Translations under genes and position numbers: made by a program
NCBI GenBank assembly: GCA_009735695.1
Contig: SRSL01000001.1
Span: forward strand, 248,048 to 312,047
From: Christiangramia bathymodioli
GTDB lineage: Bacteria > Bacteroidota > Bacteroidia > Flavobacteriales > Flavobacteriaceae
Length of the DNA stretch: 64,000 nucleotides
Direction of reading: 5' to 3'
Part shown: piece by piece, positions 31,569 to 39,735 of the stretch
How the letters are laid out: every line of letters starts with the position of its first letter
Numbering within the stretch: the first letter of the stretch is position 1
Notes under the pieces: model-generated
What the model was told of the DNA's origin: nothing
The model's input: only the letters and a program-made list of their open reading frames with translations
Database searches by the model: none

Positions 31569-33654
31569 TTTGTACCTCCTTTGTTCTAAATGCATCCACC
31601 CTCTTCAGGAACAAATGCGCGTCCCCTAAATATTTATTTGCAAAAGCCTCCGTTGGCTCGTTTTCGTTCAATTGATAAGCGAATTCCTTGAAAGTGGTCG
31701 ACAGCTCGATCTTTCCGGTTTCTACAAAAAGTTCATCAAATTGTGCAATGATACCTGCCTGAGTATTGGTTTTCACATCTTCAGCCAGCAATAAGGCCTT
31801 AGCGGAATTCACAATTGAAGTATAGGAATGATAGATGCTATCTGACCAATCCTTTCTCTCCAGTGCAGATTTTGCATTATCGATCTTTTCCTCACTTTCG
31901 AATAAGAGCGTCGCAATCAAATCGATCACTACTCCCGCACATTCGCCTACACCAACTGCTTTGATATATGGCGATTCATGGCCCCAGTCCACAAAATCAT
32001 TCTCGCTAAGATTGGATGTATCTGCCAGGTCTTTCAGCAGATCATAGAAATAGGTTTTTTCCTTGCGGTCATAATATTCCGCGAATCTCTCTTCTGCTTC
32101 TGAATTCGCTTCAAAATCATTCAGTAAAAGCCTTAACGCTTCAGGTCCTCTTTTACTTGGGACCTTCACCACTTTATCTGCGAATCTTCCCTGGCCATTT
32201 CCAATTGTTCCTCCACCAAGCAATACCTGAAGCGCCGGAGCCACAGTTTTTCCAACCTTGATAGACATTCCCTGGAATCCAATTTCAGCCATATTATGCT
32301 GGCCGCAGGCGTTCATACATCCGCTGATCTTTATGGTAATATCCTTCCCGTTGATGAATTGCGGATATTCTTCTTTTAAAACATCTTCCAGAACATCTGC
32401 AATTCCGGTGCTGCTCGCAATCCCAAGATTACAGGTATCGGTTCCCGGGCAGGCGGTGATATCGACTGTTTTGTTATAACCGGTTTCCGCATAGCCCAGT
32501 TTTTTCAATTCCGAATAAAAGAATGGCAGAAATTCTTCACGCACATGACGGATCAAAATATCTTGTCTTAGGGTTAACCTTAGCTCATTACCGGCATATT
32601 TTTTCACCAGATCTGCCAGCTTCCTGGCGCCACCGGTATAAAAATCACCTAAGGGAACCCGGATTCCAATAGCATATAATCCTTCCTGCTTCTGTTTGAA
32701 GACATTGGTTTGCTTCCAGGTTTCAAAATCTTTCTGATCTTCGATTTCTACAGAAGGAACTTTAACGTCCTGTAATGACGGAGCAGCTTCAAATTTCTCA
32801 ATTTCGAATTTTGGCTGTTTCTGAGATAAAGCCGTTTTCTGAGCTTCCACCAATTCCATAAAGGCTTCCTTTCCAATATCCTTTATCAGGAATTTCATTC
32901 TTGCTTTTAATCGTTTTGCCCGTTCGCCATGACGATCAAAGACGCGAAGTACACCTTCAATTAGCGGAATGATCTCTTCCGCTGGAAGAAAATCATAAAG
33001 TTCATCGGCATGTCTTGGCTGAGAACCGAGTCCGCCACCTAGCATTACTTTAAATCCGCGTTTCCCATATTTCAGTTTTGCGATAAAACCAAGATCATGG
33101 ATATAACTTAAGGCTGTATCCTCATCTGAAGAGGAGAAAGACATTTTGAATTTTCTTCCCATTTCCTGGCAGATCGGGTTCCGCAGAAAGAATTGAAATG
33201 CAGCGTGCGCATAAGGTGAAACATCAAACGGTTCGTTTGGATCTATCCCCGCGGTTGGAGAAGCGGTAATATTTCTTACCGTATTTCCGCAGGCCTCCCT
33301 AAGGGTAACATCATCTTTTTCGAGCTGTGCCCAAAGCTCCGGAGTACGGTCCAGACTCACATAATGGATCTGGATATCCTGCCGGGTTGTGATATGCAAT
33401 CTTCCTTTGGAATATTCATCAGAAACATCGGCGATTCGATGTAACTGTTCTGAAGTTACTCGGCCAAACGGCAGTTTTATACGAACCATTTGAACACCAG
33501 CCTGTCTTTGTCCGTAAACTCCACGTGCAAGACGCAGGCTCCGGAATTTCTCTTCATCAGCCTTTCCTTCACGGAACAACCTGATCTTCTTTTCTAAATC
33601 CAGAATGTCCTGTTCGACAATGGGATTTTCAATTTCGGTTCTAAAACTTTGCAT
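31561..33654 (-). CDS. Siroheme sulfite reductase with a C-terminal HEPN domain
   Basis: A protein of 697 residues. Residues about 1-545 are a ferredoxin-type nitrite/sulfite reductase hemoprotein with both half-domains; the 4Fe-4S/siroheme cysteines are C402-x5-C408 and C446-x3-C450 (ACPGTDTC, GCMNAC). Position among cys genes argues for sulfite, not nitrite. Residues about 585-690 form an added HEPN-like helical domain (SALERKDWSDSIYHSYTSIV, with R600 before the helix end); HEPN domains are elsewhere RNases or nucleotide-binding modules, and its role here is unknown. It is preceded by a Met/Cys-rich leader peptide and attenuator, and overlaps cobA downstream. Confidence 0.9.
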   Translation of the reverse strand: MQSFRTEIENPIVEQDILDLEKKIRLFREGKADEEKFRSLRLARGVYGQRQAGVQMVRIKLPFGRVTSEQLHRIADVSDEYSKGRLHITTRQDIQIHYVSLDRTPELWAQLEKDDVTLREACGNTVRNITASPTAGIDPNEPFDVSPYAHAAFQFFLRNPICQEMGRKFKMSFSSSDEDTALSYIHDLGFIAKLKYGKRGFKVMLGGGLGSQPRHADELYDFLPAEEIIPLIEGVLRVFDRHGERAKRLKARMKFLIKDIGKEAFMELVEAQKTALSQKQPKFEIEKFEAAPSLQDVKVPSVEIEDQKDFETWKQTNVFKQKQEGLYAIGIRVPLGDFYTGGARKLADLVKKYAGNELRLTLRQDILIRHVREEFLPFFYSELKKLGYAETGYNKTVDITACPGTDTCNLGIASSTGIADVLEDVLKEEYPQFINGKDITIKISGCMNACGQHNMAEIGFQGMSIKVGKTVAPALQVLLGGGTIGNGQGRFADKVVKVPSKRGPEALRLLLNDFEANSEAEERFAEYYDRKEKTYFYDLLKDLADTSNLSENDFVDWGHESPYIKAVGVGECAGVVIDLIATLLFESEEKIDNAKSALERKDWSDSIYHSYTSIVNSAKALLLAEDVKTNTQAGIIAQFDELFVETGKIELSTTFKEFAYQLNENEPTEAFANKYLGDAHLFLKRVDAFRTKEVQNV

Positions 33655-33673
33655 GATTTAATTGATTAAAATG

Positions 33674-33713
33674 AAAAAAGTCCTTTTTAGTTTTTCACTT
33701 AAAAGGACTTTTT
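33674..33713 (-). terminator. Attenuator terminator upstream of the sulfite reductase gene
   Basis: On the minus strand AAAAAGTCCTTTT (33713-33701) pairs with AAAAGGACTTTTT (33687-33675), a 13-bp stem followed by a run of T. It lies 20 bases before the sulfite reductase ATG. Confidence 0.88.
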
Positions 33714-33738
33714 ATAATTCAGTTTATAAAATAGGCTT

Positions 33739-33786
33739 CTAAGTGTGAGGCGAATAGCACATACACATATTAGACATAATGTTCAT
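33739..33786 (-). CDS. Met/Cys-rich leader peptide of the sulfite reductase gene
   Basis: A 15-codon reading frame, MNIMSNMCMCYSPHT, starting at 33786 and ending with TAG at 33741-33739. Four Met and two Cys in the first ten residues, placed between cysN and the next gene and directly before an intrinsic terminator, fit an attenuation leader sensing charged tRNA-Met and tRNA-Cys. I see no separate promoter, so it is probably transcribed from the cysH operon promoter. Confidence 0.8.
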   Translation of the reverse strand: MNIMSNMCMCYSPHT

Positions 33787-33814
33787 AATGAATAGTTTCA
33801 CTGTTTCTTGATTT

Positions 33815-35059
33815 TTACTTTATAAAGCCAACTCCTGCGGTTGTATTAGTTAGGGTATCAACTAGAATAAACCTTCCATTTGCTCGATTATCATGATAAC
33901 TATCTGCAAAAATTGGTTTGCTTAATTTGATCTTTACGCTACCAATATCATTTAAAGCTAAAGATGAAGCTTTCCCTTCCGCTCCAAAATTGTTATCAAC
34001 GTGACCTTCAACTTTATCGATTTTAGCGAGTATACCATTTGTATTGTGCTGTAGCACATATTTTGTTCCCGGAACCAGGGCCTTATTGTCCATCCAGCAA
34101 ACCATGGCATCAAGGACTTTAGTTTCTTCTGGAACTTCATTAGATTTTACCAACATATCACCTCTTGCAACATTGATATCATCTGTAAGGCTAATAGTAA
34201 CTGAACTACCTGCGGGAGCTTCATTAAAAGATTCAGTAAAAAACTGAATATCCTTAATAGTAGAAGTAGTTAAAGATGGAAGTACTGTTATCTCATCGCC
34301 AACTTTCAGACTATTCCCACTAATTTTTCCAGCATATCCACGATAGTCATGAAATTCATCGGTTTTTGGCCTGATCACTGTTTGAACTGAAAATCTGGCC
34401 TGACTCTGTTCTTCAAAATCTTCAGCTTTTAGAGCCTCCAAATGTTCCAGAATTGTTTGACCATTATACCATGGCATCGCAGTGGATTTTTCAGCAATAT
34501 TTTCACCCCAAAGTGCACTTACTGGAATAAAAGTTATTTTCTGATCTTTAAAATCACTTTTCGCTCTCAATTCTTCAAAGTCCTGAACAATTCCATTAAA
34601 TACTTCTTCGGAATAATTCACCAGGTCCATCTTATTTACGGCCACGATCACTTCTTTTACTCTCAATAAATTATTGATGAAGAAATGCCTGTAAGTCTGT
34701 TCGATCACACCTTTCCTGGCATCAATTAAAATGATCGATGTCTGAGAAGTAGAAGCTCCGGTCACCATGTTTCGTGTGTACTCAATATGTCCCGGAGTAT
34801 CGGCAATAATGTAACTTTTTTTAGGTGTCGAAAAATAAATATGGGCTACATCTATGGTTATTCCTTGCTCTCTTTCCGCTACGAGGCCATCTGTAGCAAG
34901 TGAAAAATCAAGATAATCAAGACCATTTTTCTTACTCACTCTGTCAATCGCCTCAATTTTATCTGAAGTAAGCGACTTTGTATCGTAAAGCAACCTTCCA
35001 ATAAGGGTACTTTTACCATCGTCTACACTTCCCGCTGTTGCTATTTTTAAAACTTCCAT
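33815..35059 (-). CDS. cysN: Sulfate adenylyltransferase GTPase subunit
   Basis: The EF-Tu-like GTPase subunit (414 residues) that drives APS formation from sulfate and ATP with CysD. G1 motif GSVDDGKSTL, DTPGH, NKMD are present in order. It carries no fused APS kinase (CysC) domain, as the length also shows. It starts 10 bases after cysD stops. The attenuator for the sulfite reductase gene lies just after its stop. Confidence 0.95.
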   Translation of the reverse strand: MEVLKIATAGSVDDGKSTLIGRLLYDTKSLTSDKIEAIDRVSKKNGLDYLDFSLATDGLVAEREQGITIDVAHIYFSTPKKSYIIADTPGHIEYTRNMVTGASTSQTSIILIDARKGVIEQTYRHFFINNLLRVKEVIVAVNKMDLVNYSEEVFNGIVQDFEELRAKSDFKDQKITFIPVSALWGENIAEKSTAMPWYNGQTILEHLEALKAEDFEEQSQARFSVQTVIRPKTDEFHDYRGYAGKISGNSLKVGDEITVLPSLTTSTIKDIQFFTESFNEAPAGSSVTISLTDDINVARGDMLVKSNEVPEETKVLDAMVCWMDNKALVPGTKYVLQHNTNGILAKIDKVEGHVDNNFGAEGKASSLALNDIGSVKIKLSKPIFADSYHDNRANGRFILVDTLTNTTAGVGFIK

Positions 35060-35069
35060 CTTATTATTT

Positions 35070-35969
35070 TTAGAAATACCCCTGTTGTTTTCTTGTTTCC
35101 ATCGCAGCTTCCGATCTTTTATCGTCGATCCTGGCTCCTCTTTCTGAAATTGCTGAATCTCTTACTTCCTGTATAATCTTTTGAACTGTATCAGCATCAG
35201 ACTCTACGGCCGCTGTACAGGTTATATCACCAACAGTTCTGAATCTCACCCGTTTTGTTTGTGTGGTTTCGTGTTCTTCTTTGTATACATATTCTGAAGC
35301 TGTCCAGATCAACCCATCTCTTTCAAATATTTCCCTGTCATGAGCAAAATAGATAGATGGTATTTCAATGTTTTCCGATTCTATATAACTCCATACATCC
35401 AATTCAGTCCAGTTTGAAATTGGAAAAACTCTAACATTCTGACCTATATCAATTCTTCCATTGAGCATATCAAAAACTTCCGGACGCTGGTTCTTTTCAT
35501 CCCACTCTCCAAAATCATTTCTAACTGAAAAAATACGTTCTTTAGCTCTTGCCTTTTCTTCATCCCTGCGAGCTCCACCTATACAAGCATCAAATTTGAA
35601 TTCTTCGATCGCATTCAGAAGCGTATTCGTCTGTAGCGAATTCCGACTGGAATATTTTCCCTTTTCTTCAATAGAAATTCCTTTGTCTATATCATCCTGA
35701 ACTTTTCGAACGATGAGATTCAGGCCAAGTTTTTCTACTAAGCGATCTCGAAATTCTATAGTTTCCGGAAAATTATGTCCTGTATCTATATGCATTAAAG
35801 GAAAGGGAATTTTTGCCGGGTAGAAGGCTTTTTGCGCAAGTCTAACCAGCGTTATCGAATCTTTTCCTCCTGAAAAAAGAAGAACAGGATTTTCAAATTG
35901 CGCTACCACTTCCCTGAGAATGTAAATAGCTTCGCTTTCTAGTGTATTTTGATTTAAAATAGTACTCAT
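35070..35969 (-). CDS. cysD: Sulfate adenylyltransferase small subunit
   Basis: A PP-loop ATP pyrophosphatase-type protein of 299 residues that catalyses adenylyl transfer to sulfate, activated by CysN. The PP-loop LFSGGKDSITLVRLA is near residue 31-45; GGARRDEEKARAKERIFSVR and the C-terminal MAMETRKQQGYF-like AAMETRKQQGYF are characteristic of CysD. In the run cysH-cysD-cysN with short gaps. Confidence 0.96.
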   Translation of the reverse strand: MSTILNQNTLESEAIYILREVVAQFENPVLLFSGGKDSITLVRLAQKAFYPAKIPFPLMHIDTGHNFPETIEFRDRLVEKLGLNLIVRKVQDDIDKGISIEEKGKYSSRNSLQTNTLLNAIEEFKFDACIGGARRDEEKARAKERIFSVRNDFGEWDEKNQRPEVFDMLNGRIDIGQNVRVFPISNWTELDVWSYIESENIEIPSIYFAHDREIFERDGLIWTASEYVYKEEHETTQTKRVRFRTVGDITCTAAVESDADTVQKIIQEVRDSAISERGARIDDKRSEAAMETRKQQGYF

Positions 35970-35979
35970 TTATATCTTT

Positions 35980-36609
35980 TTACGCGTGTAAACCACATTC
36001 TCTGTTATCTAATACTTTAGTTGGGTCAAAATATTTGAATTCGTTCGGCAATTCATTGTCCTTCAAATATTCATCAAGTTGGTTATCAGAATAATGATAA
36101 AATGGACTAACCTTTAATACTCCATCTTTACTATAACTCAAAATATCTATACTGTCTCTGAAAGAAGTCTGACCTTTTCTCAAATTGGTGAACCAGACAT
36201 CCGGTTGATGCTCTGCCATTGCTCTTTGGAAAGGCTCCAGCTTCACCTGTTTTGTAAATTCAGCATGAAAAGCACTATCTATTGATGGAATTCCTCCATT
36301 AATGGCATCTCTGTAGGCGGCTGTTTGAACAGGAGTATATAAGAAAATGTTCAACTTTAAAGAATCTATTAATTCCTTAGCATGTTTATAGGTTTGCGGT
36401 GTATTATAACCCGTATCACACCAGATAATTTTAATATCTGGTTTTACTGAATTACAGGCATAAATTATCGCAGCCTCATAAGGCCGAAAATTAGTTGTAA
36501 CCACAGGTGATTTTGCTCTCATATTAGCCCAACTGATAATCTCTCCAGGCTTTGCCTCTTTGAATTTTTTATTAAGCTCTTTTAGCTCTGTATCACTTAT
36601 CCTTTTCAT
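35980..36609 (-). CDS. cysH: Phosphoadenosine/adenosine phosphosulfate reductase
   Basis: A PP-loop reductase of 209 residues that reduces activated sulfate to sulfite. The catalytic Cys is in the C-terminal ECGLHA. The cysteine pairs that hold the 4Fe-4S cluster in APS reductases are not evident, which by family rule points to PAPS as substrate; yet no cysC kinase gene lies in the window. It lies two bases after DUF2061 and ten before cysD, one operon. Confidence 0.9.
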   Translation of the reverse strand: MKRISDTELKELNKKFKEAKPGEIISWANMRAKSPVVTTNFRPYEAAIIYACNSVKPDIKIIWCDTGYNTPQTYKHAKELIDSLKLNIFLYTPVQTAAYRDAINGGIPSIDSAFHAEFTKQVKLEPFQRAMAEHQPDVWFTNLRKGQTSFRDSIDILSYSKDGVLKVSPFYHYSDNQLDEYLKDNELPNEFKYFDPTKVLDNRECGLHA

Positions 36610-36611
36610 AA

Positions 36612-36869
36612 CTATTCTTTTCCGTACGGTATTAAATTCCAGATCCTTTCATGCCCGAAATACAGAATCATTTTAGTGACCAATTCAACTGAACCAATCG
36701 CCAGGGCAGTCTCTATCTGTCCCGTAAGCACCCATGATATGATTATAGTATCTATAGTTCCAACTACCCTCCAACTAATCGTTTTCAAAATACTTCGAAC
36801 AGGACGCTCAGTTGTTTTATCCTTCTTATATGTACTTTTAGCGTTTGTATGATTTAGTAACATCAACAT
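36612..36869 (-). CDS. DUF2061 small membrane protein
   Basis: A protein of 85 residues of the DUF2061 family: SILKTISWRVVGTIDTIIISWVLTG followed by a second hydrophobic helix and the conserved MILYFGHERIWNLIPYG end. Two membrane helices. DUF2061 genes recur beside sulfate-activation genes, so a role in sulfate uptake or assimilation is a reasonable but unproven guess. First gene of the cysH-D-N transcript, directly downstream of a good promoter. Confidence 0.85.
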   Translation of the reverse strand: MLMLLNHTNAKSTYKKDKTTERPVRSILKTISWRVVGTIDTIIISWVLTGQIETALAIGSVELVTKMILYFGHERIWNLIPYGKE

Positions 36870-36916
36870 ATTCTCTTCATTAAAACTATAATCCTATCGG
36901 TTTACTAGGTTTTAAA

Positions 36917-36947
36917 CAAAACTAGACTTCGTGCGTTTAAACACCAA
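36917..36947 (-). promoter_or_regulatory. Promoter of the DUF2061-cysHDN operon
   Basis: Minus strand TTG (36947-36945), 20-base spacer and TAGTTTTG (36924-36917) match the consensus. The region lies between the Rrf2 regulator gene and DUF2061, so the Rrf2 protein is a candidate regulator; I could not define its operator. Confidence 0.68.
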
Positions 36948-36985
36948 TTATTTCTCTAATAAAAATTTTATTTTAACACTTCTAC

Positions 36986-37402
36986 CTACTTCAGGCTCGC
37001 AATATCTTCTAATGTGTTCTCACCAAGTACCTGAAGTGAGGCGTCCCGAACCTGTATCATCAGCTTATGAACTGAACAGGTGTTCTCATCCGGGCAGTCA
37101 TCACATTTTTCATAGTAATTAAGGCTAACACAAGGGACCATCGCAATGGGACCTTCCAGGACCCGGATCACCGCGGTCATCCTTATTTCACCGGGCTCTT
37201 TGATAAGATAATAGCCTCCGCCCTTACCTTTCTTGGAACCCAGGAAACCGGATTTTCTCAATTCCAGCATGATACTCTCAAGAAACTTCTGCGATATGTT
37301 CTCACTTTCTGAAATTTCTGAAGCCTGGACCGGTTTCCTGTCCTTTTTCCTGGCGATATAGGCCAGGGCCTTAATTCCGTACTTTGTCTTTTTGGAAAGC
37401 AT
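36986..37402 (-). CDS. Rrf2-family transcriptional regulator
   Basis: A protein of 138 residues with an N-terminal winged helix (MLSKKTKYGIKALAYIARKK, QKFLESIMLELRKSGFLGSKKGKGGGY) and a C-terminal cysteine region (EKCDDCPDENTC plus an earlier PCV) that could hold an Fe-S cluster as in IscR. Rrf2 proteins CymR and IscR control cysteine and Fe-S genes. Its position, after metZ and just upstream of the cys operon promoter on the same strand, points to sulfur regulation. Whether it senses Fe-S or binds a cysteine enzyme is open. Confidence 0.88.
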   Translation of the reverse strand: MLSKKTKYGIKALAYIARKKDRKPVQASEISESENISQKFLESIMLELRKSGFLGSKKGKGGGYYLIKEPGEIRMTAVIRVLEGPIAMVPCVSLNYYEKCDDCPDENTCSVHKLMIQVRDASLQVLGENTLEDIASLK

Positions 37403-37437
37403 GGGACGAATATAAAAATATTTTCCCTTAGCCTTCT

Positions 37438-38655
37438 TTAATTCTTCAACGCGTTTTTTAAATCATTTATAATATCATCAATATGTTCCAGTCCAACGGA
37501 GATCCTTACCAATCCGTCACTAATCCCTGCTTCCAGACGCTCATTTTCACTCAGTTTACTATGCGTCGTGGAAGCAGGATGCGTCACAATTGTTCGGGTA
37601 TCTCCCAGGTTGGCCGATCTTGAGCAAAGCTTCAGATTATCGATGAACCTGCGACCGGCATCAATTCCTCCTTTTATTTCAAAAGCCACTATATTCCCGC
37701 CTAATCTCATTTGTTTTTTCGCCACTTCATATTGTGGATGCGATTTTAGAAAAGGATATTTCACATTCTGGGTCTTTTCAATTCCTTCCAGGTATTCAGC
37801 CACTTTCAGTGCATTCTCACAATGTTTTTCCAGCCTAACGGAAAGGGTTTCCAGGCTTTTTGAAAGCACCCAGGCATTGAATGGAGACAATGCCGGGCCT
37901 GTATTTCTACTAAACAAATAGATTTCCCTTACCAGGTCTTCTCTTCCCACCGTAACGCCACCAAGCACTCTTCCCTGACCGTCGATCAATTTGGTAGCCG
38001 AATGTATCACCAGGTCAGCGCCAAATTTTATAGGATTCTGAATATAGGGAGTAGCAAAGCAATTATCGATGATCAGGATCAAATCATGTTTTTTAGCAAT
38101 GTCACCTAGATGTTCCAGGTCCAGGATATCAACTCCCGGGTTTGTGGGAGACTCGGCAAACAGAATCCTGGTTTCAGGTTTTATATAACTTTCAATACTT
38201 TCCGGTTTATTCACATCGAAATAGGAATGTGAAATATTCCACTTCGGAAAATATTTGGTAAACAAGCCATGCGTTGAGCCGAAAACTGATCTTGCTGCGA
38301 CAATATGATCTCCACTATTCAGCAAAGCTGCCAGCGTGGAAAAAACCGCTGCCATTCCTGTAGCAAAAGCATAACCGGCTTCGGCGCCTTCCATTTTAAC
38401 GATCTTATCAACGAATTCTGAAGTATTAGGATTGGTGAAACGGCTGTAAATATTCCGCTCTTTCTCTTCGGCAAAACTCGCCCTCATATCTTCTGAATCT
38501 TCAAATAAATAACTTGAAGTTAGATACAACGGCACCGAATGCTCCTGAAATTGCGTTCTTTCACTTTGAGTTCTCACTGCTATCGTTTCAAAATTCTCCT
38601 GATAATGTGCGTTACAGTCACTTTTCTCGGCTGCTATGGCTTGTAGGTTTTCCAT
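37438..38655 (-). CDS. metZ: Trans-sulfuration PLP enzyme, O-succinyl/O-acetylhomoserine sulfhydrylase type
   Basis: A Cys/Met-metabolism PLP enzyme of 405 residues: NxFxTP-like DNCFATPYIQNP, PLP lysine in SATKLIDGQGRVLGG, and the RISVGLEHIDDIINDL end. It most likely makes homocysteine directly from activated homoserine and sulfide; a cystathionine synthase or lyase role is possible. It is a distant paralogue of MetY in the same operon and is the last met gene, followed 35 bases later by the Rrf2 gene. Confidence 0.82.
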   Translation of the reverse strand: MENLQAIAAEKSDCNAHYQENFETIAVRTQSERTQFQEHSVPLYLTSSYLFEDSEDMRASFAEEKERNIYSRFTNPNTSEFVDKIVKMEGAEAGYAFATGMAAVFSTLAALLNSGDHIVAARSVFGSTHGLFTKYFPKWNISHSYFDVNKPESIESYIKPETRILFAESPTNPGVDILDLEHLGDIAKKHDLILIIDNCFATPYIQNPIKFGADLVIHSATKLIDGQGRVLGGVTVGREDLVREIYLFSRNTGPALSPFNAWVLSKSLETLSVRLEKHCENALKVAEYLEGIEKTQNVKYPFLKSHPQYEVAKKQMRLGGNIVAFEIKGGIDAGRRFIDNLKLCSRSANLGDTRTIVTHPASTTHSKLSENERLEAGISDGLVRISVGLEHIDDIINDLKNALKN

Positions 38656-38661
38656 TTTTTT

Positions 38662-39735
38662 CTAGTTTAATCGTTCCGATATTTTTAAAATATCGCCAAA
38701 TACTCCTCTTGCGGTCACTGCGGCCCCCGCTCCGGCTCCACGAATCACTAAAGGCTGATCTTTATAGGATTCGGTATATATCTCAAAAATATTATCGGCT
38801 CCCTCGATCTGGCCCAGTGCAGAAGCTTTCGGTTCCCTGATCAGTTTTGCCTCCAGGCTGCCTATTTCCACATCCAGTTCTCCAATATATCTAAGCACCT
38901 CATCTTTTAACTGTTTTGATTTATAGTTTTCAAAGTGTCCATCTAATTCTGAGATCCTTGAATTGAATTCTTCCAGCGTGGTATCGCCGTTCAACTGATG
39001 GGGAATCAGCGATTCGATTTTCACTTCCTCGAATTCCTTTTTCAATTGGATTTCCCTGGCCAGGATAAGCAATTTTCTTCCCACGTCCTTTCCGCTAAGG
39101 TCTATTCGCGCATCAGGTTCAGTATAGCCAAGAACTCCGGCCTCTTCCAGGACTTTGGAAAATTCTTTTTGTTCGGTTGAAAACGTATTGAAAATATAAC
39201 TTAGCGAACCAGAGAACACCCCTCTAATCCTGGTGACCTTCTCTCCAGAAAGATGCAGATTCCTTAAAGTTTCTACTATGGGAAGACCCGCACCCACATT
39301 GGTTTCATAAACAAAATTCTTATTGTTCTTTTTCAACACCTTTCTCAACCTCTCATAAAATTCGAAAGACAATGTATTCGCCACTTTATTCGCCGCGATA
39401 ATATGACTCCCGGCATTCACCAGGTCGAAATATTTATGCGGAAAATCGTTGCTTGCCGTAGTGTCTATAGACACGAGGTTTTCAAACTGATGCTTTTTGA
39501 AATACTCCTCAACTTCGGAAAAAGAATATTTCCTTGAACTTCTTTTAAAACCGCTATCCCAATCAGACTTTATCCCTTTAGGATTCAGAAGCGCATGCGA
39601 GGAATCTGCCACAAGGACCAATTTCAGGATGAGGCCGGAAGATTCCTTTAAATGTTCTTCCGAAGAGGCTAGTTGTTCCAGTAATTTGCTGCCTACCTTA
39701 CCCGGCCCAAACAGTGCGAGATGTATTGTTTTCAT
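38662..39735 (-). CDS. Homoserine dehydrogenase
   Basis: A protein of 357 residues corresponding to the dehydrogenase half of ThrA/MetL: N-terminal GPGKVGSKLL Rossmann motif, AANKVANTLS, YETNVGAGLPIVETLRNL, GVFSGSLSYIFN and GYTEPDARIDLSGKDVGRKLLILARE. There is no aspartate kinase and no ACT domain. It reduces aspartate semialdehyde to homoserine, dedicated here to methionine because it overlaps metX by 38 bases and precedes metZ. A second, kinase-fused homologue elsewhere in the genome is likely. Confidence 0.92.
   Translation of the reverse strand: MKTIHLALFGPGKVGSKLLEQLASSEEHLKESSGLILKLVLVADSSHALLNPKGIKSDWDSGFKRSSRKYSFSEVEEYFKKHQFENLVSIDTTASNDFPHKYFDLVNAGSHIIAANKVANTLSFEFYERLRKVLKKNNKNFVYETNVGAGLPIVETLRNLHLSGEKVTRIRGVFSGSLSYIFNTFSTEQKEFSKVLEEAGVLGYTEPDARIDLSGKDVGRKLLILAREIQLKKEFEEVKIESLIPHQLNGDTTLEEFNSRISELDGHFENYKSKQLKDEVLRYIGELDVEIGSLEAKLIREPKASALGQIEGADNIFEIYTESYKDQPLVIRGAGAGAAVTARGVFGDILKISERLN

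Larger units (their letters stand above)
33674..33786 (-). promoter_or_regulatory. Met/Cys transcription attenuator between cysN and sulfite reductase
   Basis: CACTTAGAAG (33745-33736, at the leader stop codon) pairs with CTTTTAAGTG, which covers the end of the terminator 5' arm and its loop; four further T-A pairs follow (TTTT with AAAA). This antiterminator competes with the terminator. A ribosome finishing the leader would cover CACTTAGAAG and allow termination; a ribosome stalled at codons 7-10 (Met-Cys-Met-Cys) would leave it free. Confidence 0.78.

Noticed and set aside
31569-31595. Upstream ATG at 31595 as the cobA start
   Set aside because: It adds nine residues unlike the family, while AAAGGAGG sits at the right distance from the ATG at 31568.
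36870-36916. Possible leader peptide (ATG AAG AGA ATA TGT TGA) before DUF2061-cysH
   Set aside because: Only five codons with one Cys, no terminator or competing hairpin follows.
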